NCBI RefSeq assembly: GCF_014648395.1
Contig: NZ_BMRA01000004.1
Span: forward strand, 171,394 to 235,393
Reading direction: 5' to 3'
Length of the DNA: 64,000 nucleotides
Source: Micromonospora fulviviridis
GTDB lineage: Bacteria; Actinomycetota; Actinomycetes; Mycobacteriales; Micromonosporaceae
Shown one piece after another: positions 1 to 7,238 of the stretch; the stretch's first letter is position 1; every line of letters begins with the position of its first letter. The notes under the pieces were generated by a model that was not told the DNA's origin, did no database searches, and saw only the letters and a program-made list of their open reading frames with translations. A program made the translations under genes and the position numbers.

Positions 1-1502
1 ACTTCGCCGCCGACGGGACGGACGTGGCCGAGGCGTACCGGGTGGCGGGGGAGGCGGCGGCCTGGGTACGCCGGCACCGGCGGCCGGCGGTGCTGCACCT
101 GAGCACCGTGCGGCTGATGGGCCACGCCGGCGCGGACGCGGAGACGGCTTACCGGAGCCCCGCCGAGATCGCCGCGGACGAGGCGCGGGACCCGCTGCTG
201 GCCACCGCCCGGCGGCTGGTCGAGGCCGGCTACGCCACCGGCGAGGAACTGCTGGCGCGGTACGACGAGCGCGGCTGGCAGATCCGCCGGCTCGCCGAGG
301 AGGTGCTCGACGAGCCGAAGCTGGCCTCCCCGGTCGACGTGGTGGCCGAACTGGCCCCGCGCCGGCCGGTCCGCATCTCCCGGGCGGTCGCCGACGCCGG
401 GACCCGGGCGGCGGGCCCGGATGCCGGCGCCCGTGCGGAGGCGTTCGGCGGCAAGGCGCCGGAGCTGGCCGGGCCGCTCACCCTGGCGCAGAGCATCAAC
501 GCGGCGCTGGCCGACGGGATGCTCGACCACCCCGGGATGGCCGTCTTCGGCGAGGACGTGGCCGCCAAGGGCGGGGTGTACGGGGTGACCAAGGGGCTGC
601 GGGACAGGTTCGGGGCGGCACGGGTGTTCGACACCCTGCTGGACGAGACCTCGATCCTCGGGCTCGCGCTGGGCGCGGGCGTGACCGGGATGCTGCCGGT
701 GCCGGAGATCCAGTACCTGGCGTACCTGCACAACGCCGAGGACCAGCTCCGGGGCGAGGCGGCCACCATGCGGTTCTTCTCCCGGGGGGCGTTCCGCAAC
801 CCCATGGTGGTCCGCGTGGCCGGGCTGGCGTACCAGGAGGGGTTCGGCGGGCACTTCCACAACGACAACTCGGTGGCCGTACTGCGGGACGTGCCGGGGC
901 TGGTCATCGCGGTGCCGGCGCGCCCGGACGACGCCGCGCCGATGCTGCGTACCTGCCTGGCCGCCGCCGCGGTGGACGGCGCCGTGAGCGTCTTCCTGGA
1001 GCCGATCGCGCTCTACCACACCCGCGACCTCTACACCGAGGGCGACGGCGAGTGGCTGGCCGAGTACGCCGAGCCCGGCGCCTGGGCCGCCCGCCACGTG
1101 CCGATCGGCCGTGCCCGGGTCTACGGGGTCGGCTCCGCCGAGGACCTCACCATCATCACCTTCGGCAACGGCGTCCGGATGTCGCTGCGGGCGGCGGCCA
1201 CCCTGGCCGACGAGGGGATCGGCTGCCGGGTGGTGGACCTGCGCTGGCTGGCCCCGCTGCCCGTGGCGGACATCATCCGGGAGGCCTCGGCCACCGGCCG
1301 GGTGCTGGTCGTCGACGAGACCCGCCGCTCCGGCGGGGTGGGCGAGGGCGTGATCGCCGCGCTGGTCGACGGCGGATACGTGGGAACGGCGCGCCGAGTG
1401 GCCGGACTTGACTCGTTTGTACCATTAGGTCCGGCAGCGCGTCAGGTTCTGGTCTCCGAGGAAGCCATCACCCAGGGTGCCCGTACGCTGCTGGCACGGT
1501 AA
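1..1502 (+). CDS. 2-oxoacid dehydrogenase E1, fused alpha/beta subunits (5' partial)
   Basis: The thiamine-diphosphate E1 of a 2-oxoacid dehydrogenase complex decarboxylates the 2-oxoacid and passes the acyl group to E2 lipoyl domains in the cytosol. The frame is open from base 3 with no start, so the 5' part lies outside; 499 codons are visible. Residues 1 to about 125 look like the C-terminal part of an alpha subunit (RLMGHAGADAETAYRSP). From about residue 160 a complete beta subunit follows, with the pyrimidine-binding domain (FGEDVAAKGGVYGVTKGL, DETSILGLALGAG) and the C-terminal transketolase domain (VVDLRWLAPLP, VDETRRSGG). Fused alpha-beta E1 is typical of branched-chain-type or related enzymes rather than of single-chain AceE. 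The substrate cannot be read from the sequence. No E2 or E3 gene follows. Confidence 0.85.
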   Translation, partial: FAADGTDVAEAYRVAGEAAAWVRRHRRPAVLHLSTVRLMGHAGADAETAYRSPAEIAADEARDPLLATARRLVEAGYATGEELLARYDERGWQIRRLAEEVLDEPKLASPVDVVAELAPRRPVRISRAVADAGTRAAGPDAGARAEAFGGKAPELAGPLTLAQSINAALADGMLDHPGMAVFGEDVAAKGGVYGVTKGLRDRFGAARVFDTLLDETSILGLALGAGVTGMLPVPEIQYLAYLHNAEDQLRGEAATMRFFSRGAFRNPMVVRVAGLAYQEGFGGHFHNDNSVAVLRDVPGLVIAVPARPDDAAPMLRTCLAAAAVDGAVSVFLEPIALYHTRDLYTEGDGEWLAEYAEPGAWAARHVPIGRARVYGVGSAEDLTIITFGNGVRMSLRAAATLADEGIGCRVVDLRWLAPLPVADIIREASATGRVLVVDETRRSGGVGEGVIAALVDGGYVGTARRVAGLDSFVPLGPAARQVLVSEEAITQGARTLLAR

Positions 1503-1613
1503 ATTCCGTTCCACCCGGTGCGCCACTTGCGCGGCGAGCCACAACTGTGTGGACTGGGCCCGACGGCGTCGGACGACGCCACGAGCAGGGATGAGATGAG
1601 GAGGCACGCGACA

Positions 1614-2051
1614 GTGAGCGCGACCGCTGGTCAGGCCGCCGACGGGGTACGCAGCCTGGCGGACCGGTTCGGGATCGAGCCGGGGATGGTCGTCATGGAG
1701 ATGGGCTACGACGACGACGTCGACCAGGATCTCCGGGACGCCCTGACCGACCGCTGTGGAGAGCTGGTCGACGAGGACACCGACGAGGTGGTCGACTCGG
1801 TTCTCGTCTGGTACCGCGACGGCGACGGCGACCTCTTCGAGCTCCTCGTCGACGCCCTCGGACCGCTGGCCGACAACGGCGTGGTGTGGCTCCTGACGCC
1901 CAAGGCCGGCCGGGACGGCCACGTCGAGCCGAGCGAGGTCGCGGAGAGCGCGCAGACCGCCGGCCTCCAGCAGACCTCCACGATCAACGCGGGCCGCGAC
2001 TGGAGCGGCGCCCGCCTCGTGCTCCGCCGCGGGTCGAAGGGCAAGAAGTAG
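1614..2051 (+). CDS. DUF3052 family protein
   Basis: A small acidic cytosolic protein of 145 residues, a match in character to the actinobacterial DUF3052 family (M. tuberculosis Rv2239c type). The GTG start at 1614 is preferred because AGGAGG lies at 1599-1604, nine bases upstream; in-frame starts further upstream have no such site. The fold is built around GIEPGMVVMEMGYDDDVD near the N-terminus, a central DSVLVWYRDGDGDL segment and VVWLLTPKAG. Biochemical function is unknown. It sits between an E1 dehydrogenase and an AhpE-like peroxiredoxin; mycobacteria keep the same DUF3052-ahpE pair beside an E1 gene (aceE), which suggests a conserved link to pyruvate or redox metabolism, though this is inference. 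Confidence 0.85.
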   Translation: MSATAGQAADGVRSLADRFGIEPGMVVMEMGYDDDVDQDLRDALTDRCGELVDEDTDEVVDSVLVWYRDGDGDLFELLVDALGPLADNGVVWLLTPKAGRDGHVEPSEVAESAQTAGLQQTSTINAGRDWSGARLVLRRGSKGKK

Positions 2052-2131
2052 GGCCGGGGCCCGCGGCCCGGTGGCCGGCGTCGCCGGGTGTGGCAGGCTG
2101 ATCATCTCCAGACCCGATCCAAGGAGCTCGC

Positions 2132-2599
2132 ATGCCCATCGAGGTTGGCGCCGAGGCGCCGGACTTCGTGCTCAAGGACCAGAACAACCAGGAGGTCCGG
2201 CTCGCCGACTTCCGCGGCCGGCGCACCGTGCTGCTGGTCTTCTACCCGCTCGCCTTCACCGGCATCTGCCAGGGCGAGCTGTGCGAGGTGCGGGACAACC
2301 TGAACGAGTACGTCAACGACGACGTCCAGGTGCTCACCGTCAGCGTCGACTCGGTCTACGCCCACAAGATCTGGGCCGACCGGGAGGGCTACCAGTTCCC
2401 GCTGCTGGCCGACTTCTGGCCGCACGGCGCGGTGGCCCAGGCGTACGGCGTCTTCAACGACGTCGCGGGCATCGCCAACCGGGGCACCTTCGTGATCGAC
2501 AAGGCCGGCGTGGTCCGGTTCGCCGAGATGAACATGCCCGGCGAGGCCCGGGACCAGCAGGGCTGGCGCAAGGCCCTGGCCGAGGCCGTCGCCGCCTGA
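2132..2599 (+). CDS. ahpE: AhpE-type peroxiredoxin
   Basis: Cytosolic thiol peroxidase of 155 residues that reduces hydroperoxides. The thioredoxin fold shows the peroxidatic motif PLAFTGICQGEL with Cys46, and the AhpE hallmarks DFWPHGAVAQAYGVF and GIANRGTFVIDKAG, which make the match to M. tuberculosis AhpE close over the full length. Mycobacterial AhpE is called a one-Cys enzyme. Here a second cysteine, Cys51, stands five residues after the first where AhpE of M. tuberculosis has Asp; that C-X4-C spacing is the one used by BCP/PrxQ peroxiredoxins for an intramolecular disulphide. ATG at 2132 follows an AAGGAG (2120-2125). The gene lies 80 bp after the DUF3052 gene, probably in the same transcript, and ends just upstream of tRNA-Val. 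Confidence 0.93.
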   Translation: MPIEVGAEAPDFVLKDQNNQEVRLADFRGRRTVLLVFYPLAFTGICQGELCEVRDNLNEYVNDDVQVLTVSVDSVYAHKIWADREGYQFPLLADFWPHGAVAQAYGVFNDVAGIANRGTFVIDKAGVVRFAEMNMPGEARDQQGWRKALAEAVAA

Positions 2600-2678
2600 T
2601 CCCACCCGGGCACGTCGTTCGACCGGGCCGGAGGCCGGCAGGTAAGCTTGCCGCTCCGGCCCGCCGTACGGGCGTTCC

Positions 2679-2750
2679 GGGCGCGTAGCTCAGTGGGAGA
2701 GCACTCGCCTTACAAGCGAGGGGTCGCAGGTTCGAAACCTGCCGCGCCCA
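2679..2750 (+). tRNA. tRNA-Val (anticodon TAC)
   Basis: All arms fold: acceptor GGGCGCG (2679-2685) pairs with CGCGCCC (2743-2749), discriminator A2750; D stem GCTC/GAGC; anticodon stem CTCGC/GCGAG with loop CTTACAA, giving anticodon TAC (valine GTA codons); T stem GCAGG/CCTGC with loop TTCGAAA. CCA is encoded at 2751-2753. An integrase remnant points at its 3' end, so this tRNA has probably served as an attachment site. Confidence 0.97.
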
Positions 2751-2769
2751 CCACACACCACCAGCGAAA

Positions 2770-2801
2770 ACCGCCCCGAGAAGATCACTCCCCGGGGCGG
2801 T
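2770..2801 (+). terminator. Hairpin terminator after tRNA-Val
   Basis: ACCGCCCCG (2770-2778) and CGGGGCGGT (2793-2801) form a perfect 9-bp stem with a 14-nt loop, 17 nt after the encoded CCA. It has no T-run, as is usual in high-GC actinobacteria. Its survival right behind the tRNA suggests the remnant-bearing DNA begins after this point. Confidence 0.75.
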
Positions 2802-2808
2802 GACAGCA

Positions 2809-2988
2809 ATCGCCGAGCTTCCAGGCCCGGTCGGGCACGGGCATGCCGCGCTGGGATCTCGACTTCAGCTCGACGAGCTTTGGCGTGGGCTTCCTCCCAG
2901 GTGGCCCCGTAGACAAACTTGCGCTTACGAGTGCCGTCCGTGGTGAGACGTAGGCCTGTCCGACCCAGCGCCCGTCGCTGGCACGTTG
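2809..2988 (-). pseudogene. Tyrosine integrase remnant (N-terminal part, two frameshifts)
   Basis: Read on the minus strand, three pieces in two frames join into the typical N-terminus of an actinobacterial phage/ICE integrase: RASDGRWVGQAYV (to about 2946), then TTDGTRKRKFVYGATWEEAH (about 2944-2879), then LVELKSRSQRGMPVPDRAW and KLGD (2877-2809). The first two pieces match the AP2-like arm-binding domain (DGRWVG...RKRKFVYG) and the third begins the SAM-like core-binding domain. The frame shifts near 2945 and returns near 2878. The whole catalytic C-terminus is missing, so the gene is dead. Its 3' end faces tRNA-Val, the usual layout of an integrase next to its attachment site. The upstream end of the original gene cannot be fixed. 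Confidence 0.75.
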
Positions 2989-3105
2989 GTCCAACGCCGC
3001 AAACCAGCCGGCAGGAGTCAGCAGCAGCGCGCGCATTCTCGACGACGCTTGTGGCTACGGCTGAATCATGGCCGAACGTGCGGAAACGCTGCCGGGGCCA
3101 CACGC

Positions 3106-3768
3106 TTAGATCTGCGTTCTCGCCTGCTCGATGTGTCGCATGATGGCGTGAGCACCGTGCGCGCGGGCGATGGTATGCGCCTCGTCGAGTGTTGCAAGCG
3201 CGTCCGCTCGGCGGTCCTGGGCGGCGGCGATGTAGGCCAGCCCGATCATGTTGGAGGCCACACCCGGCAGGGCCCCGACCTCCCGACGCAGCCGTGATGA
3301 CTCCTCCAGCCGCTCGCGCGCCTCGTCCAGCTGGCCAGCCCTGTGCGCCGCTATGCCTAAGTGCCGCAGCGCCTCGGACCAGGTCGGCTTGTCGCCGGTC
3401 TGCGCCGCCAGCCGGCAGGACCGCTCCAGGTACGGAACGGCGGTCTCGTTGTCACGCCGGATGAACTGGTAAAGGCAACCGATCCAGAACAACGCCTCGG
3501 CCTCGCCGCGCGTGTCGCCCAGTGCCCGGTACAACTCAAGCGCCCGCTCAAACAACGGAAGCTCAGCGGGATCCTCGGAGGACAACGAGCCGGCGTCGGC
3601 GTCCGCGCTCTGAAACCGCGCATGCAGAATCCGCCCACGCGCCAACGCTGCATCGGCCTCGACCGCGTCCAAGCCCTGTTCGGCGTCGACCAGCGCGCTG
3701 GTATCGCCGCCGTACACTGCCCGTTCATAGAGCTCTCTGGCCCGTGCGATCCGATCGTCGGTGCTCAT
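3106..3768 (-). CDS. TPR-repeat protein, unknown function
   Basis: A cytosolic helical protein of 220 residues made of tetratricopeptide-like repeats. Clear repeat cores include LFERALELYRALGDTRGEAE with ALFWIGCLYQF, then SEALRHLGIAAHRAGQLDEA and GVASNMIGLAYIAAAQDRRADAL. No DNA-binding, ATPase or membrane segment is seen, so it may be a free-standing relative of the TPR part of large regulators, or a fragment of one. The start at 3768 (MSTDDRIARAREL) is chosen over an in-frame ATG 18 bases upstream (3786) because GGGGGCGG precedes it. It lies inside the lower-GC scar behind tRNA-Val, beside the integrase remnant, and may be cargo or residue of the lost element. Confidence 0.65.
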   Translation of the reverse strand: MSTDDRIARARELYERAVYGGDTSALVDAEQGLDAVEADAALARGRILHARFQSADADAGSLSSEDPAELPLFERALELYRALGDTRGEAEALFWIGCLYQFIRRDNETAVPYLERSCRLAAQTGDKPTWSEALRHLGIAAHRAGQLDEARERLEESSRLRREVGALPGVASNMIGLAYIAAAQDRRADALATLDEAHTIARAHGAHAIMRHIEQARTQI

Positions 3769-3947
3769 CGCCGCCCCCGCTGGCATCGCCACTAAGTGCT
3801 GGGATCCAGCAGTCTAGTCAGGGCAAGGCCGGAGAGGACATCCGCTCATCGGCACGTTCGGATGCATGCGCCCGCGACCTGGTTACGTTGCGTGACGAGC
3901 TCTTCGCGGCATAACAGGACGTATAGCGCGCCAGTTCATGATCCATA

Positions 3948-4478
3948 ATGGTTAGCGTGCAAACCGCCCCCACCGGCGCAACACCCAGTCAGACTGTTCG
4001 CGGGCGTCTGCGCTCGCTGGCCGCGCTGGAACTCATGAACATCCCACTGCAAGGCGGGGTATGGTTCGGCCTGATCGGGCTACCGGCTACCGCAACCAAC
4101 CTGGTCGGCTTCGGCTTGTTTGCGCTATTACTTATCGAGGGCGCCGCGTACTGGGTAGCCAAACTGCATCAGATGAGCGTTCGCCGACGCCACATTCCGG
4201 CTTTGGCGGCATTTCGCGCGGCCCGCATCGTCAACCCGTTGTTGCTGGCCGCTGGCCTCGTGGCCACTGGATCCGGCGCGGCGACGGATCCAGGGCGCAC
4301 CTCGTGGCCGGGACTGGCCTTTGCGCTGTTCGCGGTCCTGGAGCATGTCAACTACTTTCACGTCCAGCTCATGCATGACACGCTCGCGGACCTGCGCCGA
4401 CTACGGTCGGTCGGTCTGCGCGTCTCCCACCTCGCCCGCGACATCGCGCGGGCCGCGTCCGATACATCTGTGCGATGA
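3948..4478 (+). CDS. Unknown membrane protein
   Basis: A 176-residue protein that I do not recognise. After a polar N-terminus of about 20 residues it has hydrophobic segments at roughly residues 35-72 (probably two helices), 94-112 and 122-140, so three to four membrane spans. A conserved-looking cluster EHVNYFHVQLMHDTL follows the last segment and ends in a basic cytosolic tail (RRLRSVGLRVSHLARDIARA). It contains a TTA leucine codon (cta-tta-ctt within the second span), rare in high-GC actinobacteria, and its GC content is below that of flanking core genes. GTG at 3957 is an alternative start. Located in the scar behind tRNA-Val; probably horizontally acquired. Confidence 0.6.
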   Translation: MVSVQTAPTGATPSQTVRGRLRSLAALELMNIPLQGGVWFGLIGLPATATNLVGFGLFALLLIEGAAYWVAKLHQMSVRRRHIPALAAFRAARIVNPLLLAAGLVATGSGAATDPGRTSWPGLAFALFAVLEHVNYFHVQLMHDTLADLRRLRSVGLRVSHLARDIARAASDTSVR

Positions 4479-4661
4479 CGACCCGACGTCACGAAGGACC
4501 GGCGAGGCCCTGCGTGCCCCTGGAACTGTCCAATCGGGTGTAAATGATCGGGCCCGCAGGCCGCAGGCAGCCAGCGCACTGACTTCGGCAGAAGCGGATG
4601 CTTGGCACCCCATCCGTCGTGGACAGTCGGCGTCACGGTCCGTATCCGGCATGCTCAAGGC

Positions 4662-4702
4662 CCGTGTAACCCATCAACTGAAGTCACCGTGTAACGCATC
4701 AA
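4662..4702. repeat. Short direct repeat, 16 bp, 25-bp period
   Basis: CCGTGTAACCCATCAA at 4662-4677 recurs as CCGTGTAACGCATCAA at 4687-4702 with one mismatch. The two copies are 25 bp apart, start to start. They may be binding sites or the end of a lost mobile element; no gene nearby explains them. Confidence 0.6.
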
Positions 4703-5191
4703 GCGGAGTACGACAGGGCGGCCGTCGGCAGGCTGTTCAAAGTTTCTGTACGTCTTCAAGGCGGCCCTGAACGGGCCGCACGCGCCGCCGCCTGGGAGTT
4801 CGTCGGTCGCTGCCGCTGGCGCTCTGCGGCCGGCACGCAGGACGCCCGGCGGCTGGCGCGGAAGCGAGAAGCCCAAGGGGGCCGCCGCATGACGACAGGC
4901 CGTTGCCCGGTGAGGGGGTGGGCTGGCAGCCGGCCGGGCCGCGCGGCCACGAGCCCGCGCGGCGTAGGGGAGCGCACGCCGGCCGCGTCGGCGCGCTGGC
5001 GGCGGTCGCGGGGTTGCGGTTAGGGCGCCTCCGGCGGGGGCTTCGGCTCCAGGATGTCCGGGGCTCCGTCGGCGGGTCGCGGTCCGTGGGTGGTTGCGGT
5101 AGCCATCCCGCCTGCCATCAACCCGGGCGAGCCGAGCAGACCACCGCCCGACCCGCCAGCGTCCGACCGTGCGTCAAGGTCCGCTTGACGT

Positions 5192-5233
5192 GGCGGGCCG
5201 GGCGGCGGCCCACTCCCCAGGAGGGCGGGCCGA
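5192..5233. repeat. 42-bp direct repeat, left copy
   Basis: The segment matches 5877-5918 at 40 of 42 positions, in the same orientation, 685 bp apart (mismatches at 5212 and 5230). The two copies bracket exactly one low-GC gene. The core itself contains GGCCGGGCGGCGGCC, a partly palindromic stretch. Confidence 0.9.
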
Positions 5234-5321
5234 CGGCACACGGGATGACCGAAAGTCGATCTTTGCAGCTGACGAAGCAGCAATCGCTGATCGATTTGAC
5301 GGTCATGTCTACTATCGCCGC

Positions 5322-5870
5322 GTGAACCAGTTCTGGTCGGGCGTCCTGAGTGGCTTGATTGGCGCTATCGTGGGCGGCATCTTTAGCGCCTTCGGCGCGT
5401 GGATTCAAGCTCGTAGCACCAGAGACAGCACCTTGCTTCAGCTGGAGCATTCGCGGGCGGCGGATGCCGATGCCGTTCGCCGCCAGCACCTACAAACAAC
5501 GTGTCTTACCATCATGACCGCGTTGCAGGAGTCCCATGACCTGCTATGGAATGAGATTGAATCACATGAGGACCAGCCTAAACATGATTTAGAAGTTGCA
5601 TGGTTGGTGGTCGTGCGAGTCCAGCGCAAACTATTTCATGTTAAGGCTGTATGGGGTGGACTTTTGCCGGACGCAGAAGCAGAGAGTCTGTACAGGGCAG
5701 ACTACGAGTTAAGCGTGAGTAAGTCGGCATTTTTCGATAAGGCCAACCAGGGCGGTGGAGAATTCTCCGACTGTGGTTTCTGTCAGGTATTAACAGAGTT
5801 CGCAGAATGTGTCTCCGATGCGTTGACGACAGTGCAAAAATTGCATAAGAGTACGGTCCCGGGAGGGTAG
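5322..5870 (+). CDS. Unknown single-span membrane protein, low GC, TTA codons
   Basis: A 182-residue protein I do not recognise. GTG at 5322 gives a short N-terminus followed by one glycine-rich membrane helix at about residues 6-26 (SGLIGAIVGGIFSAFGAW), then a helical, charged cytosolic part of about 150 residues (TLLQLEHSRAADADAVRRQH; ALQESHDLLWNEIESHE). Base use differs sharply from the surroundings: close to 50 percent GC with three TTA leucine codons (in HDLEV, YELSV and QVLTE). TTA codons in such genomes make translation depend on the rare bldA-type tRNA. The gene sits between two 42-bp direct repeats and looks like a recent acquisition. A defence or surface-exclusion role is possible but not shown. 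Confidence 0.65.
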   Translation: MNQFWSGVLSGLIGAIVGGIFSAFGAWIQARSTRDSTLLQLEHSRAADADAVRRQHLQTTCLTIMTALQESHDLLWNEIESHEDQPKHDLEVAWLVVVRVQRKLFHVKAVWGGLLPDAEAESLYRADYELSVSKSAFFDKANQGGGEFSDCGFCQVLTEFAECVSDALTTVQKLHKSTVPGG

Positions 5871-5876
5871 AGTTCG

Positions 5877-5918
5877 GGCGGGCCGGGCGGCGGCCCGCTC
5901 CCCAGGAGGGCGGGTCGA
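5877..5918. repeat. 42-bp direct repeat, right copy
   Basis: Right-hand partner of 5192-5233, beginning seven bases after the stop codon of the low-GC membrane protein gene. Identity is 40 of 42. Recombination between the copies would delete precisely that gene and leave one copy. Confidence 0.9.
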
Positions 5919-6084
5919 TGGACAGCAACAGGGTCTACGAGAGCCGTCCGTCGCGCTTCCCAAGCGCCTGTCGCATGACGTCAAGGTTGGCGTGCGAGGC
6001 TCGGCTGTCACGGTGACGGGCGTGCCGCCTATCGCTGGGGCATGCGATCCTCGGCGCCGTCGTCAAGGTGGAGAGCCAGAGCCG

Positions 6085-7041
6085 TCACTCATATCCCATG
6101 GCCGGGATGACCTTGCCGAGTGCCTCTTCGATGACCTCGCGGGTTTCGTCGTCGAACTGGTTGTTGCGGTTCGTCAGCTTGTGCGACTGGAACATTGAAG
6201 GGGTGGCGAAGTCGTCGACGTCGAGCCGTTCGAACAGGGCGCGGCGCTGCCCGGGCCAGTCGGCTGCGAGATCTTCTGCCTTCACCTCGATGTATCGCCT
6301 GTCCGTCAGGTCGACCGTGTTCTTCCAGGTGAGCCATCGGTGGTAGACCGGCTTGAGGTAGGCGAGCGCGCCGTCGACGGTGGGCGGTGCCCATGGCTGG
6401 GACAGGTGGGAGGCGAGCACTGAGACCGGGTGACGCTTGATGTGGACGATGGTCGCTTCGGGGACCAGTTCCCAGAGGAACTCCATGCACAGCAGGTTGA
6501 ACGGTGTCTTCTCGCACCAGGTCGGCTTGCCTGCGTCGGCGGCTGCTCCGCCGAACAGGGTGTCGATCAGGCCCCGCAAGATTCCGAGCAGTTCGGCCCG
6601 GTCGCTGAAATACCTGGGAACTACCCGCCGACGGCTCGGCGGTTCGAACGGCCCGGCAGGCCGGTCGGCGTTCCCGAAGCCTTCCGCGGGCGCAGGTTCG
6701 TCGTATGTGTACACGATCAACTGCGGCCAGAGCTGTTGCACCGCGTCCCGGTAGCGCCGCTCGCCGACCAACTCGGGAACGGTTTTGCCGCGATCGTCGC
6801 GCCGGCCGGGCACTCGTACGGTGAGGAAGTCGCTCAGCCGGTGCAGGGCGTCCTCACCGACGGTGGGGTCGTATCGATCGGTGAGCGCGTCGGCCAGGTC
6901 CCGCAGGCCACCCGGGTCGATGAGGAACTTGGTCTCCATGGGAATCCGATGGATCAGCGGATGTTCGCCGATGATGTCGGCGATCCGTGACGTTCCCGAA
7001 CGACCCGTACCCGCGACGAAGATCGGTGAGGGGGACTGCAT
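6085..7041 (-). CDS. Sulfotransferase family protein
   Basis: A PAPS-dependent sulfotransferase-like enzyme of 318 residues that would move sulfate from PAPS to an unknown acceptor in the cytosol. The 5'-phosphosulfate loop FVAGTGRSGTSRIADII is at the N-terminus and the 3'-phosphate site appears as IVHIKRHPVSVLASHL near residue 210. ETKFLIDPGG after the first loop and WCEKTPFNLLCM are typical of the large Sulfotransfer_3 group. The ATG at 7041 places the loop about ten residues in, the usual spacing; an upstream in-frame start at 7083 would add 14 residues. It is transcribed alone and points away from the divergent AlkZ-type gene. Acceptor unknown; a carbohydrate or a secondary metabolite is plausible. 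Confidence 0.8.
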   Translation of the reverse strand: MQSPSPIFVAGTGRSGTSRIADIIGEHPLIHRIPMETKFLIDPGGLRDLADALTDRYDPTVGEDALHRLSDFLTVRVPGRRDDRGKTVPELVGERRYRDAVQQLWPQLIVYTYDEPAPAEGFGNADRPAGPFEPPSRRRVVPRYFSDRAELLGILRGLIDTLFGGAAADAGKPTWCEKTPFNLLCMEFLWELVPEATIVHIKRHPVSVLASHLSQPWAPPTVDGALAYLKPVYHRWLTWKNTVDLTDRRYIEVKAEDLAADWPGQRRALFERLDVDDFATPSMFQSHKLTNRNNQFDDETREVIEEALGKVIPAMGYE

Positions 7042-7238
7042 GGCGAGCAGTCCAACTCTCAGCCCGGCGCCTGTGCAAACCATTTATCCCCTTCACCCGC
7101 TGCTACGGGCCGGACCCGCACCCGCCGCGCCGCTACGCGTCCCCGGCCGGGTTCTTGGGCCGACGTGGTGACGAGATGGTCGGTGACCCCTGGGCGACGT
7201 TGGAGAGGGTGTCGGGGGCGGGCGATAGCGTGGGCGCC

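Larger units (their letters stand above)
4479..5321. other. Gene-poor debris region
   Basis: These 843 bases hold no reading frame with convincing actinobacterial codon use or a recognisable product. Open frames here are arginine- and proline-rich shadows. It contains a short 16-bp tandem-like repeat (4662-4702) and the left copy of a 42-bp repeat (5192-5233). I read it as decayed mobile-element DNA. Confidence 0.55.

Noticed and set aside
4903..5325. Open frame in the gene-poor region (140 codons)
   Set aside because: Composition is Arg/Gly/Pro-rich, crosses the 42-bp repeat, and shows no motif or ribosome site.
5871..6084. Second copy of the tRNA-Val 3' end as the other attachment site
   Set aside because: The 3' tRNA sequence was looked for in the scar by eye and no convincing copy was seen.
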